64,000 nucleotides of DNA from Parasphingopyxis marina (GTDB taxonomy: Bacteria; Pseudomonadota; Alphaproteobacteria; Sphingomonadales; Sphingomonadaceae), in NCBI RefSeq assembly GCF_014237875.1, contig NZ_JACJVJ010000001.1, positions 732,501 to 796,500 on the forward strand, written 5' to 3'. Of the stretch, positions 16,968-24,861 are shown piece by piece. How positions within the stretch are numbered: position 1 is the first letter of the stretch; each line of letters starts with the position of its first letter. A program made the translations under genes and the position numbers. The notes under the pieces were generated by a model. That model did no database searches, had not been told where the DNA came from, and saw nothing but the letters and a program-made list of their open reading frames with translations.

Positions 16968-18236
16968 TTACGTGGGCGTCGCTGAAGTGCGCCGTTGTTT
17001 CCAAAAGAGCAGGGCGCTGAAAAGAAGGATCGCGATCACACCAACCGCGAACACCGTCAGTGCTGTTGGGAGCCGAGACGCAAAGGTCAGGCTATCCACA
17101 TTGCCTGTTTTCCAAAATACCCACTCGCCGGCAATTTCGGTGGCCAGCATCGGGTTGCCGGTAGAAAGGATAACGATCCCGTCGCCGGTGGCTGGATCAA
17201 GCCGGGCGGCCGTGTTGATGGCCGGCTCGTTGCTACCGTCATGTCCGATAATGAAGTCACCTGCATTGTTGGGCGCATAAAGCATGGTGCCAAGGCCCCA
17301 GATGTCCGCTCCCATCTCCGATGCATGCGGCTGGCGCATCAAAGCCATTGTTTCTGCCGAGAGAACGGCGTTCGCAACACCCGGTGTTTGCGCGGAAATG
17401 AACCTGGCGAGGTCTTCGGACGTCGTGAAGAGGGAGGTGGCCGCTAATGCGGTGTACCAACGAAATGGCTGTGCCGAACCGTCCGGGAGAAAGTTTTGAG
17501 CCAGACCCAGTTCGATCGCCGCATCATGATCGAACGTTGTCCGATCCATTGCGAGCGGTTCGAAAACCCGGGCTTGCATGAACTCGGCAAAGCTTGTGCC
17601 CGAAACCTCTTCGATCACCAATTGCAGCAGGGTGTAGCTTCCGCCCGAATAATTCCATGCGGTGCCCGGCTCGCTGCCCAATATTGTCCTGCCATCGTTG
17701 CCCGGAGAGGCATCTCCTGCAGTCGTCAATGACGCCTCCAGAGTTTGCCGGTCCTGCGCTCGATCGAAGCCGTCATAGCCCAGACTGTCCGTCAGGCCGG
17801 CCGTGTGACTGAGCAAACGCCGGACAGTCACGCCTGAGGCGTCGAATTCCGACGCAGGCAGCTGCCAGCGGGACAGATAGGTAGACACCGGTGCGTCGAG
17901 ATCGATTTCGCCGTCTTCGACCAGAGCCATTACGCCCCATGCAGTGAGCCATTTGCCAAGCGATGCGACTTGAAAGACGGTCCGGCCGTCGATCCGCTCA
18001 TCCGTCGAGAGATGAAAGTCCCCTACCGGCGTCCCGCCTTCAATGAGGATGAAGCTGACATTCCCTGCGTTGCGTTGTTCGGCGATGTCCCTTGCTGCCT
18101 CTACGAACCCGCGCGCATCGCCTGTATCGGCGATCGCGCTGTTGCCCCACCCCTGGTCAAGGGTGGCGAACACAGACGCACCCCAAAGAATGCAACAGGT
18201 GAGAACCGAGGCCAATCCCAGAAAAATGCGTCTCAT
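16968..18236 (-). CDS. Serine hydrolase, beta-lactamase/class C PBP fold
   Basis: A 422-residue exported protein of the beta-lactamase (PF00144) family. After an N-terminal signal or anchor (MRRIFLGLASVLTCC) the nucleophile motif S-x-x-K is seen as ASLGKW, and the tyrosine motif as WNYSGGSY (YSG in place of YAN). The third-motif region follows IGHDGSNEP. A C-terminal hydrophobic helix (VFAVGVIAILLFSALLFW) followed by KQRR should anchor it to the inner membrane. It is more likely a peptidase or esterase than an antibiotic-hydrolysing enzyme. The start at 18236 is preferred because AAGGAG lies upstream; an alternative ATG at 18254 overlaps the upstream gene. Confidence 0.88.
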   Translation of the reverse strand: MRRIFLGLASVLTCCILWGASVFATLDQGWGNSAIADTGDARGFVEAARDIAEQRNAGNVSFILIEGGTPVGDFHLSTDERIDGRTVFQVASLGKWLTAWGVMALVEDGEIDLDAPVSTYLSRWQLPASEFDASGVTVRRLLSHTAGLTDSLGYDGFDRAQDRQTLEASLTTAGDASPGNDGRTILGSEPGTAWNYSGGSYTLLQLVIEEVSGTSFAEFMQARVFEPLAMDRTTFDHDAAIELGLAQNFLPDGSAQPFRWYTALAATSLFTTSEDLARFISAQTPGVANAVLSAETMALMRQPHASEMGADIWGLGTMLYAPNNAGDFIIGHDGSNEPAINTAARLDPATGDGIVILSTGNPMLATEIAGEWVFWKTGNVDSLTFASRLPTALTVFAVGVIAILLFSALLFWKQRRTSATPT

Positions 18237-18237
18237 C

Positions 18238-19227
18238 TCAACGTTCTCCTTCATGTATAGCTTCGAAGAGGACCGAAGTCTCCAGCTCGATCAGTGGATC
18301 AATCCCCTGGACCAAATCATGGATAGCCTGCCGCCTGTCGGAGGATCGTTCGACGTACGCCAACGCAATTTCCCGGCCAATCCAATAGCCAAGATCGCTC
18401 TGCCACTCGTCAGGCACACGACCGTGGTTGAAGTGCCACCGCTGCAATGCCGCTCTTGCGTCGTCCGAAAGGGTGGTGATCGTTTCACCATCGCCGACGC
18501 TCTGCCTGAGTGTTTCCCGGTCTTCATCAAACTGCGCAAACAATTCGGCTCGCCGGGCGTCAGCCCATGCGTCGCGAGATGCGTTTGGGCTACGCCCCAG
18601 AATGATCCGGGCAACCAGGTCCGCAATTCCTTCGTGCAGCGAGAGCGACAATAAAGGATCAGGTCCGAGCGTATTCGCCGTCAGGGACGGTTGGAACGAG
18701 TGAATGGTCTCGTGCGCGAAGAAATATCGCAGCGCCTCACGCACTTCGGCGTCGGTTGGGCTGCTGGCGCACAAAGTCTCGAGCCCAATGACCTGAACCT
18801 CAGGTGCGGCAATGCCGGCTGCACTTCCGGCGCCGATCACGACCTCGACGCGTGGGAGCGATTGGCCCGGAAACAGCCCTGCAATTGCAAGGTAGATCGC
18901 CTGCAACGACGGCTCCATGCTCTCGGCAATCGGCAGGCACCGCTCAACTGTGTCTCGATAGATTGCAGGCGATGCCGCAATAGCATCGGCCAATGCCTGT
19001 GCGGTGCCAAAGCGCGTGGTCTGCATTAGCCGCAGTCCCTCTCCCGCTTCATCGAGATAGGCTTGCTGAATGTGTTCCGTTGTCGGCGACCCTTCATTCT
19101 CAAGGAACACGGCAGCAAATCTGCGTGCGTCGCCGGTGTCGATTACGGCGTCCAAAGGGTCCTGCGCGGCGACTGGCTGGACTGATAGCAATAGGGCGAT
19201 CGCGACCGATAATTGGCGTTTCGACAT
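18238..19227 (-). CDS. Exported zinc-metallopeptidase-like protein (HExxH)
   Basis: A 329-residue protein with a signal peptide (MSKRQLSVAIALLLSVQPVAAQD). A zinc-metallopeptidase motif is seen as FFAHETIHSFQ near residue 190, followed by SLHEGIADLVARI, whose HEG could give a third ligand. The pattern resembles DUF2268/GldB-type predicted Zn-dependent proteases, but I cannot assign the family firmly. The start at 19227 gives a clean signal peptide; the open frame extends to 19356 without one. The stop lies immediately before the serine hydrolase start, so the pair is probably cotranscribed and translationally coupled. Confidence 0.7.
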   Translation of the reverse strand: MSKRQLSVAIALLLSVQPVAAQDPLDAVIDTGDARRFAAVFLENEGSPTTEHIQQAYLDEAGEGLRLMQTTRFGTAQALADAIAASPAIYRDTVERCLPIAESMEPSLQAIYLAIAGLFPGQSLPRVEVVIGAGSAAGIAAPEVQVIGLETLCASSPTDAEVREALRYFFAHETIHSFQPSLTANTLGPDPLLSLSLHEGIADLVARIILGRSPNASRDAWADARRAELFAQFDEDRETLRQSVGDGETITTLSDDARAALQRWHFNHGRVPDEWQSDLGYWIGREIALAYVERSSDRRQAIHDLVQGIDPLIELETSVLFEAIHEGER

Positions 19228-19256
19228 CAGACGTGCTCCATCTTCCTTCTGCGGCC

Positions 19257-19760
19257 TCAAACCTGTCCGCTGGTGATGAGTGTAATTGCGGCGATGATAT
19301 AGAGACCGGCAGTCAGAATGCTGCCGAGCGAGCGCAGGTGATTGAGTCGGGTCCATTTGCGACTATATTCCGCCCAATATGCTTCGGCCTCGGCCGTGCT
19401 GTGATCGAGCCTCTCAAGCTTGTTGTTCATCGGCACATTGCCGAACATCGTCATCAGGAAGACGCTAGGCAGATAGACGATGGGCGCCAGGATCAGCGTT
19501 GTGAGCGCAGCGCCCTCAAAGACCGTGACGCTGTAGATCGCGAAGAGAGCCGAGAAGAGCGCGATCGACAGAATGCCGGCGACGAACTGGGTCTTGATGA
19601 CATCGCGGTTGATATGCTGCATCGCCTCAATGCCGCCCGCGGGCGTGGTCTTGAGCAATCCCGACATGACAAACTCGGAAAAAGCGGAAAAGACGCCTCC
19701 AATGACTGCGCTCCAAAGCGCTAGAAAGAGGCAAAAGTAGAGCGGCCATTCGTTGGTCAT
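19257..19760 (-). CDS. DUF1772-family membrane protein (anthrone-oxygenase-like)
   Basis: A 167-residue protein with four hydrophobic segments. GGVFSAFSEFVMSGL and GGIEAMQHINRDV near the N-terminus are characteristic of DUF1772, whose fungal relatives include anthrone oxygenases. The bacterial function is unknown. AGGAG lies upstream of the ATG. It is 47 bp downstream of the NmrA-type oxidoreductase gene, a pairing that suggests they act together, perhaps on a quinone or other redox substrate (inference). Confidence 0.8.
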   Translation of the reverse strand: MTNEWPLYFCLFLALWSAVIGGVFSAFSEFVMSGLLKTTPAGGIEAMQHINRDVIKTQFVAGILSIALFSALFAIYSVTVFEGAALTTLILAPIVYLPSVFLMTMFGNVPMNNKLERLDHSTAEAEAYWAEYSRKWTRLNHLRSLGSILTAGLYIIAAITLITSGQV

Positions 19761-19807
19761 GGTCTGGATCTCCTAGGGTTTTGAGTGCTTCGGGAAGTAG
19801 TGGAACG

Positions 19808-20656
19808 TCAGCCAAGGGGGACTGCCCACGCCCCGCTTGCGGCGACATCGTGGGCATAATCGGCAAAGTCTTTGGGCGGACGACCAAGTGCGCGCTCGAC
19901 ACCGTCAGTCAGGTGCGCATTGCGGCCATCAAGGACGGTGGAAAAAAGATAGTCCAGCATCCAGACGACGTCCTTAGGCGCACCGGAATTTGTCAGCTCG
20001 TCGACAAAGGCATCGTGCGGCACGTCTGCATAAGTGATCTCGCGCCCGGTCGCGACCGATAGATCTGCCGCAATATCGGCCATGGTCATCAGCCGGGGAC
20101 CGGTGACTTCATAGATTTCGCCATTATGGCCGTCTTCGGTGAGTGCTGCGACGGCAACATCGGCAATATCCTCGACATCGACGAAAGGCTCGGCTGTATC
20201 CCCGGCCGGCAAGGTTATCGCCCCGCCGAGAATCATATCGATAAAGGCGCCCTCCGAGAAATTCTGGTTGAACCAACTCGCGCGCACTACAGTCCATTCA
20301 AGGCCGCTGTCCTGCACGATCCGCTCGCAGGCTTGCGCCTCTCTCTCTCCGCGCCCGGAGAGCAGCACCAGCCGTTTCACCCGTTGTAGCCGGGCGCGCC
20401 GAACCAGCGCGCGGATTGCATCCGTCGCACCGGGCATCGCCAGGTCGGGCGAATAGGTAATGTAAATGCCGGCCACGCCATCAAGAACCGCGTCCCAGCC
20501 AGCTTCATTGTCCCAGTCGAAAGCTGGAATGGCGGATCGCGATCCTATGCGGACAGCTTGTCCTTTTGCGTAGAGGGCACCAGCAATCCGTCGACCGGTC
20601 TTTCCGGTCCCGCCAATCACCAGTGTCAAATTTCCGTCTGCATTTCGCCTTGTCAT
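19808..20656 (-). CDS. NmrA-like NAD(P)-binding oxidoreductase
   Basis: A 282-residue atypical SDR of the NmrA/HSCARG group. The glycine-rich dinucleotide motif LVIGGTGKTGRRIAGAL lies near residues 12-28. AGIYITYSPDL, RLVLLSGRGEREAQACE, VVRASWFNQNFSEGAF and IYEVTGPRLMTM follow, all usual for the family. The Tyr/Lys catalytic pair of classical SDRs is absent, as expected for NmrA-type proteins, so it may be a redox sensor or a quinone/azo reductase. It is located between the AraC regulator and the DUF1772 gene. Confidence 0.88.
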   Translation of the reverse strand: MTRRNADGNLTLVIGGTGKTGRRIAGALYAKGQAVRIGSRSAIPAFDWDNEAGWDAVLDGVAGIYITYSPDLAMPGATDAIRALVRRARLQRVKRLVLLSGRGEREAQACERIVQDSGLEWTVVRASWFNQNFSEGAFIDMILGGAITLPAGDTAEPFVDVEDIADVAVAALTEDGHNGEIYEVTGPRLMTMADIAADLSVATGREITYADVPHDAFVDELTNSGAPKDVVWMLDYLFSTVLDGRNAHLTDGVERALGRPPKDFADYAHDVAASGAWAVPLG

Positions 20657-20748
20657 GTGCTTGCTCCCAAAGATTGGTCACAGGCACTGGATAGGGCGGA
20701 TACTGTTCGCCCTCTTGCCTTAGGACGACAGCCTTTGTGCAGATCGCG

Positions 20749-21828
20749 TCATGAAGCGGTAGTTCCGCCCAAGCGATAAGAACGAGGCGTTTCGCCAGCC
20801 CACCGCTTGAACGCGCGGGTGAACCCACTCTGCTCTGCAAAGCCGGTAAGGAACGCGATTTCGACCAAAGGATATTCGGTCGTACGAAGCAGGCGTTCCG
20901 CCAGTTCGCGCCGCGCCTGATCGACCAGGTCCTGAAATACTGCACCGTCTTCGCCCAGCTTGCGCTGCAGTGTGCGTGCACTCGTGCCAACCGCCCGAGC
21001 GACATCCGAAAGTTTGGGAACGCCGCCGCTCAGTTTTTTTCCGATCTCGGACTTTACCTGAAGCGGTAAGGGAGTGGTTGAGCCGATATTTGCGAGCATC
21101 TCCTCGACGCGCTTATCGAAGAAACGGGATATAGCATCGTCGCCCACAGCATTGGGAAGCGCCAATTCCTCGTTTGAAATGATGACCGCATTGATGCCTG
21201 CTCGATCCTCAACCGAGCAACCCAGATAGTCCTCCATAAATTCCATGTCGCCGATGAATTCGTGCGCACAAAGCGCTCGAACCGGCTTGAAAGGCCGGCC
21301 CGAAGCTTCGCGGCAAATCGCGGTGAAGGTAGCGAAGGTGGCTTCGTTGGAAAGTTTCGCGCCAACCGAAGTTTCATCGGTCAAACGATGGAACCTATAT
21401 TCTGTCGTGTCTCTACCGCGCGTCACCTCAAGCGCCCTGACGCGGGCGACTACGCCGACATAGCGCTGCGCCCGATCCCACCCATCCCTAAGGGTCGGCG
21501 AACTCTTCCAGGCAAGGCCAACGGCGCCCAGATCTTCGCAGCGCATGGATGCACCCAGCTTGATATGGGCTCTCGGCGGTTCGTCCTCGGCGGCCGCTAT
21601 TGTCTCCAGAAGCGTAACATAATCTTCTTCTGCCACCATGGTGGCAAGGTCTGGGGGACTGTTCATATCGAGCTTGCAGATTGCGAACAGGTCAGCTCGA
21701 TCCAAAGTCTCCGGAGCCTGTTCGATCGCCTTGCGTGAATAGATGGAGGAGGACTGGGACACACTCCATTTGTAAGCGTTCAGGATTGGCGTTGGAAAGG
21801 GGAGGCTAATCCGGAACGTGAAAGCCAT
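20749..21828 (-). CDS. AraC-family transcriptional regulator (OruR type)
   Basis: A 359-residue regulator with an arabinose-binding-like (PF12625) sensory domain in its first two thirds (CEDLGAVGLAWKSSPTLRDGWDRAQRY) and a C-terminal AraC HTH_18. The two helix-turn-helix units are LSDVARAVGTSARTLQRKL and LVEIAFLTGFAEQSGFTRAFKRW, ending GETPRSYR. The ATG at 21828 is used; the open frame also permits a TTG at 21837 and later starts, so the N-terminus is uncertain. It heads the minus-strand run NmrA-DUF1772-peptidase-hydrolase and is the likely local regulator. It is divergent from the HTH gene at 21891. Confidence 0.9.
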   Translation of the reverse strand: MAFTFRISLPFPTPILNAYKWSVSQSSSIYSRKAIEQAPETLDRADLFAICKLDMNSPPDLATMVAEEDYVTLLETIAAAEDEPPRAHIKLGASMRCEDLGAVGLAWKSSPTLRDGWDRAQRYVGVVARVRALEVTRGRDTTEYRFHRLTDETSVGAKLSNEATFATFTAICREASGRPFKPVRALCAHEFIGDMEFMEDYLGCSVEDRAGINAVIISNEELALPNAVGDDAISRFFDKRVEEMLANIGSTTPLPLQVKSEIGKKLSGGVPKLSDVARAVGTSARTLQRKLGEDGAVFQDLVDQARRELAERLLRTTEYPLVEIAFLTGFAEQSGFTRAFKRWAGETPRSYRLGGTTAS

Positions 21829-21845
21829 TATTGCCAATTATTTGA

Positions 21846-21877
21846 AATGTCCGATTTGAGGGCGCAAAGCGGACATT
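21846..21877. repeat. Degenerate inverted repeat (AATGTCCG/CGGACATT)
   Basis: Eight-base arms AATGTCCG and CGGACATT separated by 16 bp form a potential hairpin in the divergent gap between the AraC regulator and the HTH gene. Related half or whole copies occur near 15003, 24790 and 25565. It looks like a decayed dispersed element, but it could also act as an operator for the divergent pair. Confidence 0.5.
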
Positions 21878-21890
21878 GACCAGGTTCCGA

Positions 21891-22364
21891 ATGACTCAGA
21901 GCAGATCCGTCATCGAAGGTTGGCCAGCGCTTCTCACGACGGAAATGGCCGCGCGATACCTATCCGTCGATGAAATCAAGTTCGCCGAGATCGCAAACAG
22001 GTGGCGAACTGACCCGGTCGACCTCGAAACGGATTCGCCGCGATGGCACAGATCGGACCTTGATCGCCTGATCTGGCGCCTGCCTTGCACAACCATGGCC
22101 GACGACCTCCACCGGCCGCGAAAGATCGATCTCGACAAGGCAACGATAGACCATATTGTCAGCGCGGTAGCATCGCGGCTGGCTGGCCAGAGGAGCGACA
22201 ACAAGCGATTGCTGGTGTCGATCAGGGATGCCAGCGAAATGCTAGGGGTTGCTCGTACGACGATCTACCGCCTGATCAGCGGTGGGCGGTTGGGCACCCG
22301 CAGGATCGGGCGTCGCATGCTCATTCTCATGGCAGATATCGACGCGATATTGGTCGAGGATTGA
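21891..22364 (+). CDS. Excisionase/AlpA-type helix-turn-helix protein
   Basis: A 157-residue protein whose C-terminal 50 residues are a MerR-like excisionase-family HTH (RDASEMLGVARTTIYRLISG, then GTRRIGRRMLILMADIDAIL). The N-terminal part (LLTTEMAARYLSVDEIKFAEI) resembles a second, divergent winged-helix unit found in phage and island proteins. Such proteins are recombination directionality factors or local regulators. It lies outside the tRNA-Leu island, before the tRNA gene, so it may be left over from another element. The ATG at 21891 is preferred over the TTG at 21876. Confidence 0.75.
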   Translation: MTQSRSVIEGWPALLTTEMAARYLSVDEIKFAEIANRWRTDPVDLETDSPRWHRSDLDRLIWRLPCTTMADDLHRPRKIDLDKATIDHIVSAVASRLAGQRSDNKRLLVSIRDASEMLGVARTTIYRLISGGRLGTRRIGRRMLILMADIDAILVED

Positions 22365-22499
22365 TAGTGCCAGACACCAGGAATTGAGTATCGTGGCAAA
22401 GGTATCCAGCTCGACCTGAAGTCTTGTTGACAAGGAGACCTCCGCACCGCTATCCGCCTGCGCCTACCCGGCGAGGCCTGCTTTGTAGCTTTGCTCCGT

Positions 22500-22587
22500 G
22501 CCCAGATGGCGGAATTGGTAGACGCGCCAGCTTCAGGTGCTGGTGTCCCTTGTGGACGTGGAGGTTCGAGTCCTCTTCTGGGCACCA
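22500..22587 (+). tRNA. tRNA-Leu (anticodon CAG)
   Basis: Acceptor stem GCCCAGA pairs with TCTGGGC. The anticodon loop TTCAGGT, with CAG, sits on a CCAGC/GCTGG stem. A long variable arm (TGTCCCTTGTGGACG) marks a class II tRNA. The T arm has GGTTCGAGTCC, and CCA is encoded. Its last 19 bases form the left attachment site of the downstream island. Confidence 0.96.
22569..22587 (+). other. attL, 3' end of tRNA-Leu
   Basis: AGTCCTCTTCTGGGCACCA is identical to 34231-34249, and the bases either side differ. It is the 3' end of tRNA-Leu, a standard target for tyrosine integrases, and the integrase gene begins 165 bp downstream. Integration kept the tRNA intact. Confidence 0.93.
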
Positions 22588-22699
22588 TTTCCTTGATCGG
22601 AAATGTTCGCGGAAGGTTGTAAAAACCCCAGAAATTCGGTAAAAACGACGCCTAGCTGGTCGCTGGCGTCCGTCTTCGTTCGCGTACAATCGCGATGCT

Positions 22700-22721
22700 T
22701 TGGGGGCCACGTTGGGGGCCA
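22700..22721. repeat. Paired TTGGGGGCCA motif, left copy (candidate integrase arm site)
   Basis: TTGGGGGCCA occurs twice with a 12-bp period (22700-22709 and 22712-22721), 31 bp before the integrase start. The same pair with the same spacing and orientation recurs at 34152-34173 next to the right end. Position and symmetry suggest arm-type integrase binding sites or a regulatory site for integrase expression. Confidence 0.6.
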
Positions 22722-22752
22722 TATCGAAACCTGATCAGGGAGTGGCCCCAAG

Positions 22753-23973
22753 ATGGCGTTGACCGACACGAAGATTCGCAATGCGAAGCATGGCCCCAAG
22801 CCGATCAAGCTTTTCGACGAAAGGGGGTTGTTTCTGCTTCTCCAGCCGTCTGGCGGAAAGCTATGGCGGCTCAAATACCGGATTCAGGGCAAAGAGAAGA
22901 AGCTTTCGTTGGGCATCTATCCCGATGTGAGCCTCAAACTGGCGCGGCAGCGGCGCGATGAGGCACGTGCCCTAATTGCGGATGGCATTGATCCGTCGCA
23001 GGTGAAGCTGGACGAGACCGAGGCGGCAAAGGCGGCAGCGGCGAATACCTTCAAGGCCGTTGGCGAAGAATATATCGAGAAGGCCGCGCTTGAAGGGCGA
23101 GCGGCTGTGACGATCAAGAAAACGCAATGGCTGTTTTCGCTTATGGAAGGCGATCTGGGCCACCGCCCAATCGCCGACATCACGCCAGCGGATTTGCTTG
23201 CGACGTTGCAGAAGGTCGAGAAGAAAGGCCATTTGGAAACCGCGCGGCGGATGCGCTCGCTGGCCAGCCGCATATTCCGCTATGCCGTGGCGACATCGCG
23301 GGCGAGCGCCGATCCTTCGGCGCTGCTTCGCGGCGCGCTCGTGGCCCCCAAGGTCAAGCATCACAGTGCGATCATCGATCCCAAGGAAGTGGGCGGACTG
23401 CTCAGGGCGATCGATGGCTATTCCGGGCATCCGCTCACCTGTCTGGCTTTGAAGCTGACGCCCCATCTGTTTGTGCGTCCGGGCGAACTGCGCCGCGCCG
23501 AATGGAGCGAGTTTGATCTCGACAAGGCGATCTGGACGATCCCGGCGGACAAGATGAAGATGCGCAATCCGCATGTCGTGCCGCTATCCCGGCAGGCGTT
23601 GGAACTGCTGGAAGCCGCAAAGGCGATCAGTGAAGGCCAGCGCTATATTTTCTCGTCGCTCTATCCGGGCAATCGTCCGATGTCGGAAAACACGGTCAAT
23701 GCCGCATTGCGGCGGCTGGGCTATACCGGCAAGGAAATGACCGCGCACGGCTTTCGTTCGACCGCCAGCACGCTCTTGAACGAAAGCGGCAAATTCAGCC
23801 CGGATGCGATCGAGCGGGCCTTGGCGCACAAGGATGCGAATGCAACGCGCGCGGCTTATCATCGCAGTCAGTATTGGGATGAGCGTGTTGAAATGGCGCA
23901 GTGGTGGAGCGATCGGCTTGATACGTTGAAAAACGGCGCGACCATTCTTCCGTTCGAACGGCAGCAAATTTAG
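22753..23973 (+). CDS. P4-type tyrosine integrase of the tRNA-Leu island
   Basis: A 406-residue tyrosine recombinase with the DUF4102 arm-binding N-terminus (MALTDTKIRNAKHGPKPIKLFDERGLFLLL style), a central SAM-like core-binding domain and a C-terminal catalytic domain. Catalytic residues seen: Arg in LFVRPGELRRAEW (about residue 240), H-x-x-R in AHGFRSTAS (about 330), His in LAHKDANATRAAYH and the nucleophile tyrosine nearby (AAYHRSQYW, about 370). It is positioned directly after tRNA-Leu and points into the island, the usual layout for P4-like integrases. It should catalyse integration and excision at the 19-bp att site. Confidence 0.95.
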   Translation: MALTDTKIRNAKHGPKPIKLFDERGLFLLLQPSGGKLWRLKYRIQGKEKKLSLGIYPDVSLKLARQRRDEARALIADGIDPSQVKLDETEAAKAAAANTFKAVGEEYIEKAALEGRAAVTIKKTQWLFSLMEGDLGHRPIADITPADLLATLQKVEKKGHLETARRMRSLASRIFRYAVATSRASADPSALLRGALVAPKVKHHSAIIDPKEVGGLLRAIDGYSGHPLTCLALKLTPHLFVRPGELRRAEWSEFDLDKAIWTIPADKMKMRNPHVVPLSRQALELLEAAKAISEGQRYIFSSLYPGNRPMSENTVNAALRRLGYTGKEMTAHGFRSTASTLLNESGKFSPDAIERALAHKDANATRAAYHRSQYWDERVEMAQWWSDRLDTLKNGATILPFERQQI

Positions 23974-24036
23974 GTCAGAACGGGTGATGCTTAATCCGGC
24001 CTTGCGTAATGTTCATTATATGTTCTCAATCGGGCC

Positions 24037-24312
24037 ATGCGTCGAATCAGCCACGAAGAATTGCGTATTCGCATCTATGTGAAGCTCCGGACGTTCCGGA
24101 AGCGGACGCTGCGCGCATTGGTTTCCAAGCTCCCGCATGAAGGCGACAAGGCGACCGGAGAAGTCGCGGACGCCATCGCCGATCTCGTGGCGGGGGGAGA
24201 CGCGCGGCTGATAATTCCCACGCCGGTCAAATCAAAATTGGACAATCAGGAAGGGCCGGGCAGGTGGGGGCCGGACGATCCCGACCCGACAGAATATCTG
24301 GATCGGGAATGA
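24037..24312 (+). CDS. Hypothetical protein, 91 residues
   Basis: A small basic-then-acidic protein: an N-terminal KLRTFRKRTLRALVSKLP segment likely to be helical, followed by TGEVADAIADLVAGGDARLI and a proline/aspartate-rich C-terminus (GPDDPDPTEYLDRE). No family recognised and no signal peptide. It lies 63 bp after the island integrase on the same strand and could be a small island-borne accessory or directionality factor, but there is no HTH that I can see. Confidence 0.5.
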   Translation: MRRISHEELRIRIYVKLRTFRKRTLRALVSKLPHEGDKATGEVADAIADLVAGGDARLIIPTPVKSKLDNQEGPGRWGPDDPDPTEYLDRE

Positions 24313-24345
24313 CGGGTTTCGACCCCATTCAGACGTTCGCTGGAG

Positions 24346-24750
24346 CTAGAAGTCGTCAGAGGGTTCCAGTTCCTCGTCGGTCTCGGAGAAGCAGCCACGG
24401 GCTAACATTACCGAATGCGCTGTCCCCGCAAGTTGCGAAATACGCGACGGCCAAGCGGTGCTCAGAAACTCATCCGCGGACATTCCGTCCGTTTCAGCCC
24501 ACGCGGCATTCAGCGCGTCGACAAGCGGCAATAAAGCCTGCCGCTCATCTTTGTTGAGCGCACCGTTTCTGTGCAGCGTGAAGTTGCCTCCGTCCACCCA
24601 CGGAAAGGCTCCGTCTCCCCACATCTCGAAATACTCATCCACTCCCCATGCGAGGTTCGGTTCTACATCGAGATTGGCAGCGAGGGTGCGGGCGATGTTG
24701 TTTCGAATGACCTGCTGGGTCACTCGCGCCAAAGAAGGGTTTGTTTCCAC
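24346..24750 (-). CDS. Hypothetical protein, 134 residues
   Basis: A soluble acidic protein from a GTG start with no family I recognise. The N-terminal half is helical (ARVTQQVIRNNIARTLAANL); WGVDEYFEMWGDGAFPWVDGG is distinctive, and the C-terminus is acidic (SETDEELEPSDDF). It is antiparallel to the preceding gene and lies upstream of a degenerate repeat. It could be a remnant or an unknown cargo gene. Confidence 0.45.
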   Translation of the reverse strand: METNPSLARVTQQVIRNNIARTLAANLDVEPNLAWGVDEYFEMWGDGAFPWVDGGNFTLHRNGALNKDERQALLPLVDALNAAWAETDGMSADEFLSTAWPSRISQLAGTAHSVMLARGCFSETDEELEPSDDF

Positions 24751-24861
24751 GGGATTGGCTCTACACTGGCTAGCTGACCTTTAAAACCGAATGTCCGCTT
24801 TCCACCCCAAGTCAGCCATCTGCCAGCGCCGTTGAGCTTCTCCGGAGTGACGACCATATGG

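Noticed and set aside
16843-17004. N-terminal extension of pirin
   Set aside because: The extra residues show no family similarity, overlap the palindrome and the serine hydrolase 3' end, and the ATG at 16842 has a good ribosome site.
14625-22364. A second island bounded by tRNA-Thr
   Set aside because: No second copy of the tRNA-Thr 3' end and no integrase were found between the two tRNAs, so an integration event cannot be supported.
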